Shown: positions 22,977 through 36,872, counted from the first letter of the stretch. The stretch: DNA of 64,000 nucleotides from Tretioscincus oriximinensis (GCA_022410635.1 JAJVDF010000507.1:289006-353005), one strand, 5' to 3'. Notes: generated by a model from the letters alone, not told the origin. Made by a program: numbers and translations.

Positions 22977-25377
22977 ATTCTTTAGGAATAGCAGTTGTTT
23001 GAATATCTGTCTTATAAATGCAAGGATATCGGTTTACTTTCAAATTAATTTCCCCTCCCTCCGTCTNTGCTTTGGTTCTAGAGCAATTGAATTATCCTTA
23101 AAACTTATTTATCTGGAATATGTAGTCTAAAACAGCAAGCTTATGAAAGTTTCATTATAAAATTCTTTGTGTTGTTTTTATTTGTAATAATGCTGGTTTC
23201 CTTCAAGGCAGCTCCAAATCCTGTAGTTCTCAGAGAAAAGACTTTATAATAAGCTGCATTCAGATGCTTCTTCCTATACATTGTGCATGAATGTCACATA
23301 ATAATTGAGCAGCCTGGTTTCTGAAAGGATAACTAACATCTAACCAATCTCATTGATTGGCATGTCCTTGATTGCTGGAAATTAAGACTGAAGTGCACTA
23401 GGATACAGTGGGAGAAGGTGGCCCATCTGAATGTTGATAGACCTGTCAACAAGCTGGATATGGTGGTAAACAAGGTCTTGAAATCAGGGGGAGATTGAGA
23501 GCCCACTTCATCCCCTCTGCAAGTAGCAATTGAAAGCTAGGTATTTTGATGTGGGAAAAGTTGGGAGACAGACCTGTTAATGTTTCCTCATTAATGAAAG
23601 CAGTGACCTGGTGGCCAGGTTAGTGTCACCTGGGTGCTTTAAATCCAGGAGGGGAGAGAAGGAGGCATAGGGTTAGTGGAAGCATGGATAAGAAGCATTA
23701 TGCTACCTTTGCTTCCCACTGATGCTGCCTGAGCTCTTTTACTCCTATTTCCTCCCACAAAGTCATGTAGGAAAGGCCAAGGAAAGGGAGAAGGGNAGCA
23801 GACAACCATCAACAGATGGTTGTCCTACAGCTTGCCATAGAAGTGAGAGCCAGACAGGAATCCCATTCCATGAGAAATACAGACAGACAGACAGAAGAAA
23901 TAGGGGAAATATAGGATGGGAGAAATGGCTGAAAAGAGATATAAATCTCTTTATAGATATAAATGAGAAAGTGAGGAAAAGGAACAGAGAGAGAAGGGTA
24001 AAGAAGGAAAGGAATGAGGGATGATGCAAAGGAAGGAAATACAGGAATGAGGGAATAGATAGATTGAGGGGATAGGTTAAGAAGAGGGAAAAGTCAGAAA
24101 AGAGAGNGAGAAGGAGGGAAGATGAAATAAAGGATAGAGAATAGATTGCTTCAGCTTGCTGCATTAAAAAAAACCAAAAACTGATGTATTTTCCCTAATA
24201 TTCCCTGTTCTCACCATCGGTGGGCTGGGGGAAGTAGCTACCACCTCAATGAGACCTCTAAGTAGCCTCATTGATTAAAAACAATGGTAAATGAGGTTGC
24301 CTACAGAGGCATGTGAGCATCTGAAAGCCCCTACCGCTGCCACCCCACATTCTAAATAGCAGCCTTGGAGATGTTTCACAAGAGCCACAAAAATGCCACA
24401 TCTTCTGCTCACAGCCCACAGGCAACAATTGACTGGCACTGAGTGCAACTCCCCTCACTAGTTGCATCATCTGCAGCACCCTTGCCCTTCATGGCCACCT
24501 GCAGGGAGACCCAATGCAGTCATCTCAAGAGGGTGCAGCTGGGCAGAGAACAATCTCAGAAGCAGCAACAGCTGCCACCGCTGTCATTCTTCATTCTCAG
24601 TGCCACATTGCATCCCCTTGTCTACAGTGAGCACAATCGCCCTTACTGATTATTTTTGACACCTACTGCATCTTCATGCGCCGCAGCCACTGCCTGAGGA
24701 GAGACCCACCAAGCCACCCTAAGCAGGAGCAGCCAGGTAATCATCTCCAAAGCAGCAGCTATCACCATCATTGCACCATGTTCTCAGTGCAACAAGGGCT
24801 GCTTCCCCTGCTCATCCATCCAGTGTTTTGGCCATCCAGGGATGATGTCTCCCCAGCTTTGTGTGCAGCTGGGTGAGTACTTGCTTAACCCAGCCATGTA
24901 CAATGGGGGTGGAGGAACAGGACCTCAATTCTCCTTCCTTCTCCATGACAGGAAGATAGAGATAAAGGTGGTGACACTTCCCACGGCCCATTCATTCAGC
25001 ATTTCAGCCATCCATGGATGAGATGCTGGTGGCTAGGCTCATGGAGTGTCTTCCCCCTTCATGTGCAGCCGGTGAGGAGCTGTATAAAACGTAAATCCTC
25101 CCTCCCTTCTCACCTTCCATCCAACTACCTTTTTCCCCTTTTTCATTTTTGAGATGACCAACTATTTTCAATAATGTGGACCGAAACTGTCAGAAAAGTT
25201 GTGTTTCTGTCTTTAGCCTTAAAAAAAAAAAAGAACTTTTGTATACAAGTGCAGTTTTAGCCACATAAAACACCTACTGCACATAAAGCACTTCTCCTAC
25301 ACTAATGGCTAGAAAAGAAATGAGGTGTTTGGCACATGAGCAGTACAAATGAAAGTGGAAGAAGCAGCACAACAGGC
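22977..25377. other. Intronic sequence: purine-rich tract and a diverged tandem block
   Basis: 23760-24150 is strongly purine-rich (GGGAGAAA-like) and gives spurious open frames on both strands. 24440-25090 is GC-richer and appears to hold a diverged tandem duplication of roughly 200 bp (compare CAGAAGCAGCAACAGCTGCC with CCAAAGCAGCAGCTATCACC, and two CAGCCGGTGAG / CAGCTGGGTGAG ends). 23240-23260 carries one GCTGCATTC-type terminus. No gene supported. Confidence 0.4.
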
Positions 25378-25560
25378 TACGGAATAGTCTCCCCCTTGAG
25401 GTGCGTCANTCACCATCTCTGTGGCCTGGTCTTTGGCTGCTACCCTTCCCTATTTTTTAGATGTCACTGTTTTTAACATGCTAATTGTGTTTTTATTGTT
25501 AACCACCATGAGACCTTCAGGTATGGGGCGGTATAAAAATGTAAATAAATAAATAATAAA
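25378..25560 (+). mobile_element. L2 LINE, 3' end
   Basis: It starts with GGAATAGTCTCCCCCTTGAG, which encodes the NSLPLEV-type end of the L2 ORF. It finishes with TGAGACCTTCAGGTATGGGG, then an AAATAAATAAATAATAAA tail. The tail matches the tail of the SINEs in this window. Confidence 0.75.
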
Positions 25561-25859
25561 CAAAAAACCAAACTGTAGCCATGCTACTGTTCAGCTCTGC
25601 TAATGATCAGAAAAAGAATGAGGCTAAGCAAGAAGCAGAGAGTGTGACTGAGAGTTTCCCTCTTCATTAAATGCTCTAGGTGCTTATTCCTATCCTACAA
25701 TTTAGGTGCCTGCAGAAAGAGAAGTTTTGCCCAGCAACAATGATTTTTGATCATATTAATGTCTTGAAAGGTCTTGGAAATTGTTTTTTATTCTCATTTT
25801 AATCTAAGTTCACCAAATAGCAGCTGTTGGTGAGNTTCTGAAGTATGATACCATCATTA
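25561..25859. other. Intronic sequence, nothing recognised
   Basis: No gene or named repeat. Confidence 0.4.
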
Positions 25860-26306
25860 GCATCATCCTCTGAGGAAGCACTGGATTGAGAGTAAACTGA
25901 AGCTCAGCATGACCAAAACAGAGGAGATGTTTTTTGATGGCTTATTGAGCAAGGTGAATGATACTCAGTCTGTCCTGGGAAGATAGGATAAGATTGGAAA
26001 CTTTGTGCTATTCTTTCACCTGGCTTTGTCTTAAGAGACTCAGACACATTCAGTGCACATGCACTGACTTCTTGATCATTGCAAAAANACTATGTTTTAG
26101 ATACAAAAGTTGCTCTGTAATAGGTGTTCAGTCACCTGGTGAAAATACATCTGCTCACCTTGTCATTTGGGTGAGTGAACTCTCTCCTTTCTTCTTGCAA
26201 CCATAATCATTATTTTAAAACTATTTGTTANTTTATATATCTGTTTTACTGTTATCTGCCCTGGCACCATGGAAATAGGGCAGAATCTAAATAAATAAAT
26301 TGTATA
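25860..26306 (+). mobile_element. L2 LINE fragment
   Basis: Frame fragments such as LSMTKTEEMFFDGL near 25900 resemble the L2 reverse-transcriptase region that reads LSMAKTEEM-like in related elements. The copy ends with an L2-type tail (GGGCAGAATCTAAATAAATA). Much of the 3' ORF is deleted. Confidence 0.5.
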
Positions 26307-27480
26307 TTTAGTATTTCATGTGTTTCTCATAGACTTTGTTAGTGTGACCATCCCCAGTTTAAACAGCTGTATTGTAAAATGTCAAAAACAAGTAGGGCAA
26401 CAATAACATTTTCATATGTTCCAAGAGGGTATCTTGCCAACATACTGTATGTTGTGAATATTGGAGAAAATATTGGAGAACATCAAATAGCTAGTGTCAT
26501 TCTGGTACTGTGGCCAAAGATCCACATTTGTAGATTGATTATTGGCTGTATCTTACTTCTTATCAATACGGAGATAAGTAAGAGACCAAGTGAAGGAGAG
26601 GGTGGATAGTGAGATGGATGGGAAAACAAAAAGAAGGAAGAGATTGGGAAACGGGTTGGTTGGGTCATGAATTAGAAGCAGTGATCTGGAGGAGAAAAGA
26701 TTAAAACTCAATGCATAACCCTGAGACAATGGGCTAATTTCACTAGTTTCTAGAATAAAGCATGAGATCTACCTATCTGTACTAATACTGAAAAGATGCN
26801 TCTCTGAGGTTAAATTCCAAGTTCTGTGACTGGTTTTTTAGTTTTTCCAAGTTTAAAACCTACCCTTACCCCTACATATATACAATTTAAATCCTTACTG
26901 AAGGGCTACATCTGGAATACCAACCTTAATATCATTTTTGTAGCTTAATGTTTCAATTGTGCCCCCATATTGTTCTTAACTAATAACCATTTCTGTTTAC
27001 AAACTCATTTTTGTGTGTATATATTCCAAACTATTAATTCTACAGTTAGATATTTCTATTTCTATTGCATTAATTATATATTTGTATAGTCTCTGAATTG
27101 TCAGTTTTGTATTGTCTTTCCACCCTTCTACTAGAACAGTCCGAATACAGGCATAATATTTTCCATGTATTATTACCATTTTACTTAACAATTCTAGGAC
27201 TGGTCTTTATTGGATAATCCCACCAGACCTCAGTATTTTACCATCAGTGAGTGAGCATGCACTGCAGTGCGAAGGGTGCCTTAGGCTTGTTCCTCTGCCA
27301 GACATGGTGGAGCAGTCAGAAGCCTGTAGTGCCAAAACGTGCCATCGCATTCAAANCTCAAGCAAGGGCTGTGCCTTCTCTCATGGCAGGTTTGGGTGCT
27401 GCAGGTCATCCAACCAGACAGCAGCCTCTGGTGCCCAAGTTCAGCAATGGCAGAGAGCACCTCCCACTCCCTCCTTCATT
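26307..27480. other. Intronic sequence, nothing recognised
   Basis: AT-rich to about 27240, then a moderately GC-rich 240 bp of unknown origin before the CT tract. Confidence 0.4.
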
Positions 27481-27483
27481 TGC

Positions 27484-28090
<607 letters not shown>

Positions 28091-30123
28091 TAATAATCCT
28101 TTGCAATATCAGTTAAATTCTAATAACTTACAATATAATGCTGTGATAATAGGTAGGTTTAACTAGAAGTGCTGTGAAGTTTTGTAGGCTGTAATAATTA
28201 TGAGTATCCCCCCCCCCCATCTGTGTGGAGTGATGTTACTTAACACAAAAATGTATTTCTACTCTATCAACAAAGTGATAACCTCATTCTTCTGAGGACT
28301 ATTAGTTCATAAACAAGTCAGTAAGACTGTGTTTGCACTACATGGAAAAACAAGTGTGAAAACTGTGAGCCTTGCACTAGNTGCATTATAATTTAAATGG
28401 GGAGGGATCAGAATTCTCCCTGAAAACTAATACAAGTGCAGAGTTACCCATGTCAGGTTTCCCGAGCTCCAGCTATCATTTGCCTGTAGCAAGGGTGCTT
28501 CCATGTGGACACCATCACTGCTGATGCAGGCTCATCATTGGACAGGGCATGAGGCAGTTACTATGCCCTGACCAATAGCAATCAGGAGAAGGTTCTGAGA
28601 GAGGTGGCTGCGTGCTCCTGCTAGGCTTCCCATTGTGCCCTGACTACTGAGGGGGCAGCAGTTGTTTTTGCACAATTGCTTACTTTTAGAAATCCCTAGG
28701 CTTCAGCCCACATTGTAATTACAGTGCTGAATCTACATATATCCAACAAGATCTCTGGCCCTACAACTCCCCCTTCCCTTCAGTAAATATAAATTATTCT
28801 TTTTCATTTTAAATTTAAAACTAGTTTTGCACAAATGTTCATTTTACTCTGATCTGTAAACACCTTGCTAAATGATCTATGACTCTGCAATTCCACTTTT
28901 GCAAACACTCTTCCAACCCTTCTATACCATGAAATTTTTTAGTTATGCAATTCTAGAATTGCATAAAACTCAGGGCATTTAACAACAACAATAACAAACC
29001 AAGCTGGAATTTGAAAGGAGGGGGCTAACCAAGGGGTGGCGGGGGGGGGGGGGGGGGGACACATCCACCAGCTGGGATCAGAAAGAAGATATCCAGCCAG
29101 TGTGCCCATAACCCCAGAAGCCAACATGAATCTTGTATTGAAGGGGACATGGGGCTGGAAACAGAACGGCTGACGATATTCCCATTCACTTCTCAGCTTT
29201 CCAAATCGCATCTTTCACCCTATGGAGAATGCAGCCTAACTTATTTTCCATTTAAGTAACAATTATAATTCCCTATTGCAACCCATAATGACTGATAAAA
29301 CAATGATATAATTCATAGACATTGAGAATTTCTGAGTTTCTAAATAGCAGATAATAGACCACTGTGATGAACATTCAACCTCATGATGTAATTTATATAT
29401 TTATAAGTTACTGTTTATGCCTGTCTTATTTTCCCATAGAAGCTAAGGTTGTTACAATAAATATGTAAGTAAAAATTATAGAGAACAGAAGTAAATGTAC
29501 TACAATCAATAAGCTGTATAAATTAGTTAATATTATACCCATAGAGGGGATAGCCTGAGAATTGATAAATAGATCACCTTTAAGTATGAAAGAGTTTAAA
29601 GAATTTTAAAGCAAAATTAGTAAGCTAAAATCATTCCATGTTCTTAGAAATGAAGTGAAAAGGGAATTTCAGAGATTTCCCACTGCAGCAGTCATCAACA
29701 GAGAGCTTTGCAAGTTGAGGACTACTGGGGGAAAGGAATAGTTTTGTTGGTTTTTCCAGATCATGAAATCGACAGCAAAGTTCCTTGCTTATTTTAAAAC
29801 TCAAAGCAGCTGATTTGAAGACAAACTTCCACATGAATACCTATGTTACAAACTCTATGGACGCTATATATTTGAACAAGAAGAAAAGCCCATTAGTTAA
29901 TAGGCTACATACTTTCCTACCATCCTCCTTTGCTTTCTGTATTTCCCTTTCTTCTTTTTTTCTTCTTTTTTATTTTTCATTTTTGTTCCAGAGGCTATAG
30001 AAACTTTTTATTTTGTCTGTATCTTTAGGAAATAAGAACAAAACAACGTAGACAGAATAGGCAGTGAANCTATGAAATTAAGATTAAGATTAATTTTCCC
30101 TATATAAACTCTAATTGCCAAAA

Positions 30124-30205
30124 TATACTGTTCAAAACAATTAAGGGAACACTTTAACATAACAGTGTATGTTAAAGTGTTCCCTTAATTGTTTTGAGCA
30201 GTATA
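30124..30205. mobile_element. 82-bp palindromic MITE, mariner-like
   Basis: The left arm TATACTGTTCAAAACAATTA continues AAGGGAACACTTTAACATA and pairs with the right arm ending at 30205 (GAGCAGTATA), around a short AACAGTG-type loop. The ends start with TACTG and are flanked by TA, as in Tc1/mariner elements. It is almost a pure pair of terminal repeats, with no coding room. Confidence 0.75.
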
Positions 30206-30598
30206 TATATTGTGTGTAGTATAACGTTCAATGGAGGAGGGTGAAGAGGAAATTATAAAGTGGGCAAAAATGTTTGGACCATTTTAAATATTGAAAATAT
30301 TGTAAAGAACTTAAATAAAATGTTTTGAATGAAAAAAAGAAGAACGTAAGTCACTCTTAAATATGTTTTTGATACAGTGGTTTATGAAAAAATAAAAGGA
30401 CTCTTTCTAAATAAACAACAAATAAAGATTTATTGAGTACAAAAACTGAGATAAATATTAATGGATAACTGATAACAGAACATTCTCAACAAGCATTGTT
30501 CCTTTAAGGAATTATTCACAGCCAGCACACCAGAACCAATCAACTTGTGTTATGACTTAAAGAGATACACCTCTCTTTTTAANGGACAGGAAGACCAA

Positions 30599-30929
30599 GG
30601 CCTAACCAGTATTTGCAAGGTCCTCTATTATTACCTTTACATCCAAGTCCCACCCCACAGGTGAAAACCCCTAGATGGACCCTCTTCCTACTTGGNCACT
30701 CAAGCTCTCCCCACAGAAAGGCCAAGACCCTGATGAGGCCTGATTTGCTATTCCACTGGCCTCCTTCCCCCCTCCAAACCAGAAGCAGGGAAGATACGCC
30801 TCCTTTCAGGTCTTTTTCAATTTTTTGAAAAAAAAATTCCTCAGCAAAAACCGGGAGGCACCCCAACCGGGTTTTCATCCCCCCCCCACCCCCCACCCAA
30901 AAAAAGGGGGTCATCTGATCAGCCTAATT
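30599..30929. mobile_element. Partial relative of the 195-bp hairpin MITE
   Basis: The right part (about 30835-30929) matches the MITE at 4678-4872: AACCGGGAGGCACCCCAA, a C-rich stretch, then GGGGGTCATCTGATCAGCCTA. The left end near 30599 (AAGGCCTAACCAG) is only loosely similar to the expected terminus. The left limit is uncertain and I found no target duplication. Confidence 0.5.
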
Positions 30930-33326
30930 TTGGTCAAAATTTAGGTCTGGGTTTGAAACTATCTTGGCAAACCTATGACATTATCTTTTTCTACTGATGG
31001 GAATGTTATCCTGTCAGCTCTCTAAGAAAGTGCAATGTCTTCCATACTTTAGAGCACTATAAGTTTCTGAAACAAGTGTAGAATTTGAAGTATTGTTTGA
31101 TGGTGGTCCCACTCCTACTTGCATAGCCAGTTTCAGAAGGCAGTACTAGGGAGGCACTGCTTACTGCCTATATCCTAACTGTGGTGGTAGCGAGTTCCTC
31201 AGGAAATAAATGGTTCTCATGTTCTCATCTTTAGACCACCTTTTCTAACCAAGAATGTTAACAGTCCCTTTGCCAATCTCCTTAAAGGTATTTTTGTTCA
31301 AAAATTCCATGTGAATGCTTCTCTTTCTTCTCTTAGATTTAGCATCCACATTGTATTCTAGACTGTAATCTTTTGATATACAGTAGTATTTCCAGATTAA
31401 TTATGACCTTCTTGGAGCTCAAGACCTTGAGGGCAAACTTGGCCCTGTCAAATTTCTTACTTACATCTTGTAGCATATAAAATTGTCAGAGAAGCTTCAT
31501 GCTGGCAACTATTTCAAAGGTGTGCAGTAGCTATCAAATGAAAAAGAAAATGGATAAAATGTGCAGCCTTCCAGCAGAGTCATACTGGCTGTGAACTCTT
31601 GAAATCAACATACTCGTGTAGGTTCAAAACCTTGAAGCTTTTACATTGTGTATGTGTCTAGAAATTCAATTTTCACAAGTTTTGTGTGGGTTGTTAAATA
31701 TCTNTTATGAAAAAAATTGTTGAACTTCTTTCTTTTTGCTCCTTTTCTCCATCTAACCCAACGAATAAGTGTGGCATTATCACAAAGCTATAGATTACAA
31801 CAAGAGTTTTAAAAAGAGAAGGTTGGGTTAGTAGTTTATTACTTAGTAGCTTGTTAATTTTTTTCAAGCCAGATAATTTCACCAACAGCAAAAATAAAAT
31901 AAGAAATTTAAAATGTGTATTTACATATAGCTAATTCTGTTTCTAGTAATAGTACAAACTAGTATCACATGAAATACCAAACTTTAACCCTTTCTGTGCC
32001 TTAATGCAATACCTAATCAACTGAAAATGGCACCTATTCTCTGACTCTCAATCAATTTTCTCTATCTAAATTATTTGGAAATATTGACCTACTGCAGATT
32101 TTTATTTTAGGATTTTAAGCATAATTTAAACCCTGTGTATTGAATATGCATTTGAAATCAGAATAAATGTGACCCATCTGTCTTCCTTTATTTTTTTTTC
32201 CTTTACTCAATGAACCTATTTAGACTGTACTATTATTTGATGTGTTTTTCTTTTGAGTGATAGCCAGTTGCAAACACATAATTAAAATGCTGTTTAGAAT
32301 AAGCTCATTTTGAAGACTTGTCATGTTCATATTATTGTACTTTATTGGACACAGCATCTAGAAAGTGATGTTTTACACTCTACTCCCTTAAATTAAAGGC
32401 ATCACTGGAGAAATGGGGTTTCAGGCAATAATTTATAATCGGCCGGCTCATACCTCTGCTAGAAATATGAATTCATGAATTATTTATTCTTATGCAAACT
32501 ATAAATGAGTGCACTACAATGCTGCTGTTCTACCTTTGACTANGGAACTGTTCCTTGAGGAGGCTTTAAACCAGCTCTGTAATACTGTGGTAGTGATATT
32601 TAATTGCTATGCAATGATAAACAAATATTTAATTTCCTAGTTTGCACAGCTCCTCCCTTGTCTCCCAGATTTTTTTTTAAAATTGTGTCATGTAAGTTTT
32701 TCCTTTTTTAAAAAATGTTTCATTTAGTTCCTAGAGTTAAGGAACCTAAACGCATTTCTAAATTTTCCTTGGTTCGAAGTGTGTCCCAAATTACTTCTTT
32801 AGAAGAAATTGGCCAGATTGGCCAGTGGGGAAATAAAATCATTTCATACCTTCAAAAAGCCTTTNGAGACAGTCTAAATTTATGTGAAAATCAGCAGAAC
32901 ATATATTTTTTTTACTAACTACATCGCTGGTTTCAATCAATCTACTGGAAAAGGTAGCTACACTCAGCAAATACCTATGTAAAACATGTCATGCCCCCTG
33001 GGCATTATTCCAGATTATATCCCAGAATGGACACACACCATCTGCATAAAATATAGTCAGACCTGGTGAGGTGAAGTGCTTCCATTGACTTTCTGTCACT
33101 TGTGACTCAGTGACATGATTGCCAGAGATAACTTGTTGTCTCCTCCAATTCTATGTTGCAGCTGAGATAAAAGACAGCCATCCCTTTGCCTACCTTGCAT
33201 CCATATCCAAAACTAAGTGCTTGCTTTATCTGATTTCTGGATAATCCCAATAAAGGCATAAAAGTCCTTAGAAAAACTAAAAATCCATGCGGCCTCTGAT
33301 AACGCCATGCCCCCCTCGCCGGCAGC

Positions 33327-33457
33327 TAACGCACCAGTACCGGCACCTTTTATTTAGGCGGGGGGAGGCGGGGGGGCAGGGGAGCGGTGCCCCCCCCCCC
33401 CCCCCCCCCGCGCCTAAATAAAAGGTGCCGGAACTGCGTTCCGGCACGTTCCGTCAC
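33327..33457. repeat. GC-rich foldback repeat
   Basis: The 21-bp segment beginning CCGGCACCTTTTATTTAGGC at 33340-33360 is repeated in perfect inverted form at 33411-33431. The loop is G-rich then C-rich (33361-33410). The outer right side adds GGAACTGCGTTCCGGCACG. It is probably a small non-autonomous DNA element. The outer limits are uncertain because the loop tracts are prone to assembly error. Confidence 0.6.
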
Positions 33458-34214
33458 AAAAAAAGCCCTGTATATAATATAAAGTATGTGTAGCCAGCCT
33501 GCAGAAGGTTTTTTTAAAAAAACTGCCTGACTTCAGAGATGCTTAAAGAAACCAAAACACCATAACTTATTCTTATAGTTGAATAAGAAGAAAAGTCCCA
33601 AACAGCCAGAGGAAAATGATAACTTTCTTCACCAGGTTCCATCTGAGAAGATTTCTTCTACTCTACATATCCTAAGTCATGGTCCAACAAAATTATTTCC
33701 AGTATCTTTCCTGAACTTGGGGGTTGGGAAAGAGATAATAGATAATATATGTAAGTTCAGTTCCCTTCCTTTCCTTTCTTCAGTTCCTCAAGAAAGCAAT
33801 ATAAAGAAGTAGTTTTGCAATTTTTTGTTGTGANTAAACTGATTAAAATGGTAATCATTGCAGCTAAAGAGATGTCTGTTCAGTATCACCTCTTTTGTAA
33901 GTTTTAATTAGGCCAGTTACCTTGCTGTTTCCCTACTTCTTAGCAGTGGCAAGTGCTGGTGTCTACCTTATTTTTTCACTCACAGATAATCAAACACAGA
34001 TTATTTGACTCTCTACAGTCTACTCACACCATGACACCTGACAGCTACATGGAAAGGAAGCAGAGGCAGCAGGTTGTTAACAGGCACTACAAAATATCCC
34101 ACACAGAGAGTCAGATGCTCAAAGTGTCTGACAGCAGAGAGACTTCCACATTGCCCATAGAAAGTAGAACTGGATTCTCCCCTGCTCTTCAGTTCTTTAG
34201 CAGGTTTTCTGTAA

Positions 34215-34510
34215 GAGGTACGGTGGCACAGAGGTTAAGAACAGGCCTTTCAACAGCAAAGTAGTTTGTTTGAGTGCCATGTGTCTGCCATAGAGAGAGG
34301 TGGGCGCCCTCTACTGGCCCTAGCTTCAGCCAACTAGCTGTTCAAAAATGAGCAATCACAAGTAAATGAATAGGGAGCATCATCACAATGTGATGGTGAA
34401 GATAGAATTTAAGCTTTAGGCAAAAATTTGCTTGTAAGCCACTTTGTGTCCTTTTGGGTGAGAAATGCAGGATATAAAAAACGAGGTCTACTTCTTCTTT
34501 TACTACTACT
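34215..34510 (+). mobile_element. tRNA-related SINE, a different family from the L2-tailed SINE
   Basis: The head GGTGGCACAGAGGTTAAGAA resembles a tRNA A-box region, with a degenerate B box (GTTTGAGTGCC) about 45 bp on. The 3' end has TGTAAGCCACTTTGTGTCC, GAAATGCAGGATATAAAAAA and a TTCTTC/TACTAC microsatellite tail. Only one copy is in the window. Confidence 0.55.
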
Positions 34511-35770
34511 ACTACTTTGACTTATTCTACTTCAGGTGTTTCTCAAGTAACAACAGAACAATCCACATATAGCAGTGTAGGATATTATCAAGTCATTTGT
34601 GATGCAGTCAGGGGAATATGTGAAATATAATTCTCAAAAGAAGAACAAAAACCTGAAACATACCAACAGTCTCCAAAAGAAAAAGAAAAGAGAAAATGAG
34701 CAGAACTAAAGTACATATTGAATATACAAAGTACAAAATGTAAAAGGTATACATTTAGCAACACAAATACATTCCAAAAGGGAAATAAAAAAAGTATAAA
34801 TCATTCGGGGTGAAATAAAAATCCCATAGCAAGAGCATAAAAGGTGTCACCAATCATAACACATAGTGGTCTTATAGCTTTGTATTTAGCACTGTTTGTC
34901 TAACAGCAAAAGAGGATAAGATTTTTTTCCATGTGATGCCATCTGTAATAGAAAGAATTCNTAAGTTTGTCGGGGAGAAGTATAATACAATGAAACAATT
35001 ATGTCATTTCTGCTGGCCTCTTCTTGTATCCTTACTCGGTGAGTTTCTAAAGAGCTTCCATTCTCTAAAACTTGTATCTCTGAGGAGGTATATNCTTCCC
35101 TAATGTTCAATGTAACACTTGTTCTCCTTTTAATAAACCTGCTTCTTACAAATAAATGGTAACCTTCAAACTCTATGTTCTAATCAAGTGTATCAACCTA
35201 CCAAGTTTCAGTGCTGCCTACAAAATCTTATTTCTCTTTTGAAACAGCTATTTCCTTCAAGCAGCCAACATATATATATAATGCAGATACAGAGAGTTAG
35301 TTCTCGCAAACTAACCTTCTGAATACATTTCTGTGTCCCCTCCAACCTTTGGGGAAAATTGAGAACTAATAATCTAAAATTTAGACAAAAGTCTTGTGAC
35401 TTATTGCACATGTACTCCAATTTATGCATACTTAAGACATCATTCTCATTTATTTATTTGTGTGNTTTTTTTTACATTTATACCCCGCCCCATATCCATG
35501 CAAANTATTGTTACTGAATAATAAGCATGCAACTTTACAAAACTAAATTAACTGAACCTGTTTTTTAATTATGCCTTTGAACAAAAGCTACAATTTTAAA
35601 ATTCTGTGGCTTTTTATACAGATTCTTATCTTCAAATATTCTTACATTAAAATACCAATATTTATCACTTTATGCACTTAAGTACTGGATATTTATTTCT
35701 GCTAAGTTTATATGAGTTGATTTTGTCAAATTTCAAAATATTCCATCTTTTTTCATGTATTTGGCTTCTT

Positions 35771-36186
35771 TGACTGTATCCAGACTGTTCAGATCAGGAA
35801 TGGTCCCAAACTAGATTTTCTTCATGCTATTAAGGAATGATTATGGGGGATTTGTCTTGCCTAACTGTGAGGATCCAGCCGTTGTAGCATTGGGAAGACC
35901 CAATAGTATGCTTTCTCCTACTGGTCATATTGTCCTGATTTTGTAGCACAATGATCTGTCTTTGCATCATGACAGTGTCATGTGGATACAACCGTGAGAC
36001 CTATCAATGAAACAGACACGGTAAAAGTGTTTTCCTTGCTAAATTTACAAAGGAAAAACCTCCTAGCAGTCTAAAACTTCCTAGCTTTCCTAAAATCCAG
36101 AAATTTTAAAAGCTAGGCTTTTCCTCTTTTTTTATTTGTACAGCTTACAACAAGGGGGGGGGGGCATAGTCTGGATGCGGCCTAGG
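35771..36186. mobile_element. Non-autonomous hAT-like element (GCATCCAGA ends)
   Basis: The left end TGACTGTATCCAGACTGTTC at 35771 is inverted against the right end, which reads TAGGCCGCATCCAGACTATG from 36186 inward. No open frame of a transposase. It belongs with the group sharing GGCTGCATYCA-type ends (36443, 38277, 48854, 52509, 55911). No clean target duplication found. Confidence 0.45.
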
Positions 36187-36442
36187 TTTAAAAGGTTATT
36201 TTAAAAAGGGCTGTGTGTCCTTGTTTATTGATGAAGCCTTGTCACCATGAGTANCACTGTATAGACCCAGGGGAACAGTCAGACGTGTTCCATCTTTCTC
36301 CTGGTTAGCTTTAGACAATAGGTTTCATCGGACACGCATGATTTCGTGGTTCCACTATTACCTCTGCTAGTTCCTTCAGTACTACAGGATGTAGTTTGTC
36401 TGGGCCAGGAGACTTTAAAATAGCTAAGAGTTCCCTCATCTT

Positions 36443-36872
36443 GACTGCATCCACACAAGGGGCTAAGAGGCAGATTTACTACCTATTTCAGGCTTTAAGG
36501 GGTGGCCCATACATCTGCACGTATATGGATGGGGGACCATAGGTGAGCGAGAGGAAGGAAGCTCCGTATCTTTAATGTCAGAGACAAAGGTTTCCTCCGC
36601 TCAGGTGTCTCCTGCCTTGCTTTGCAGGGCTGGGGGCTGATTGGCAGATAACCATCAGTACTTTCCCCTCTGCTTGCACAATCTCATCTGTGTAGGGCAG
36701 ATGCACAGGTTTCAGGCNGCCTNCACCATGAGAGCTAGAAATATCAGTTCTCATTAAACTCTCAACATGGTAGATTTGTAGCGACTGCATCGCTGACAAA
36801 CCACCATTACATCTGCAGGAGCCGCTAGGAGGGCGCTCCCATGCAGACAAAAATTCTGTTTGTGGATGCAGC
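36443..36872. mobile_element. Non-autonomous hAT-like element, sibling of 48854-49245
   Basis: The left end GACTGCATCCACACAAGG is inverted against GGGCTGCATCCACAAACAG read inward from about 36873. The internal segment 36725-36865 matches 49097-49235 in the same orientation (TTTGTAGCGACTGCATCGCT; CACCATTACATCTGCAGGAG). Two copies sharing interior sequence and ends support a real family. It has no coding frame of its own. Confidence 0.6.

Noticed and set aside
23760..24164. 133-codon open frame on the - strand rich in Ser, Phe and Leu
   Set aside because: It is the translation of a purine-rich low-complexity tract; no domain is present.
29041..29058. Poly-G run as a possible functional quadruplex
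   Set aside because: A pure homopolymer with no supporting context; most likely a slippage tract.
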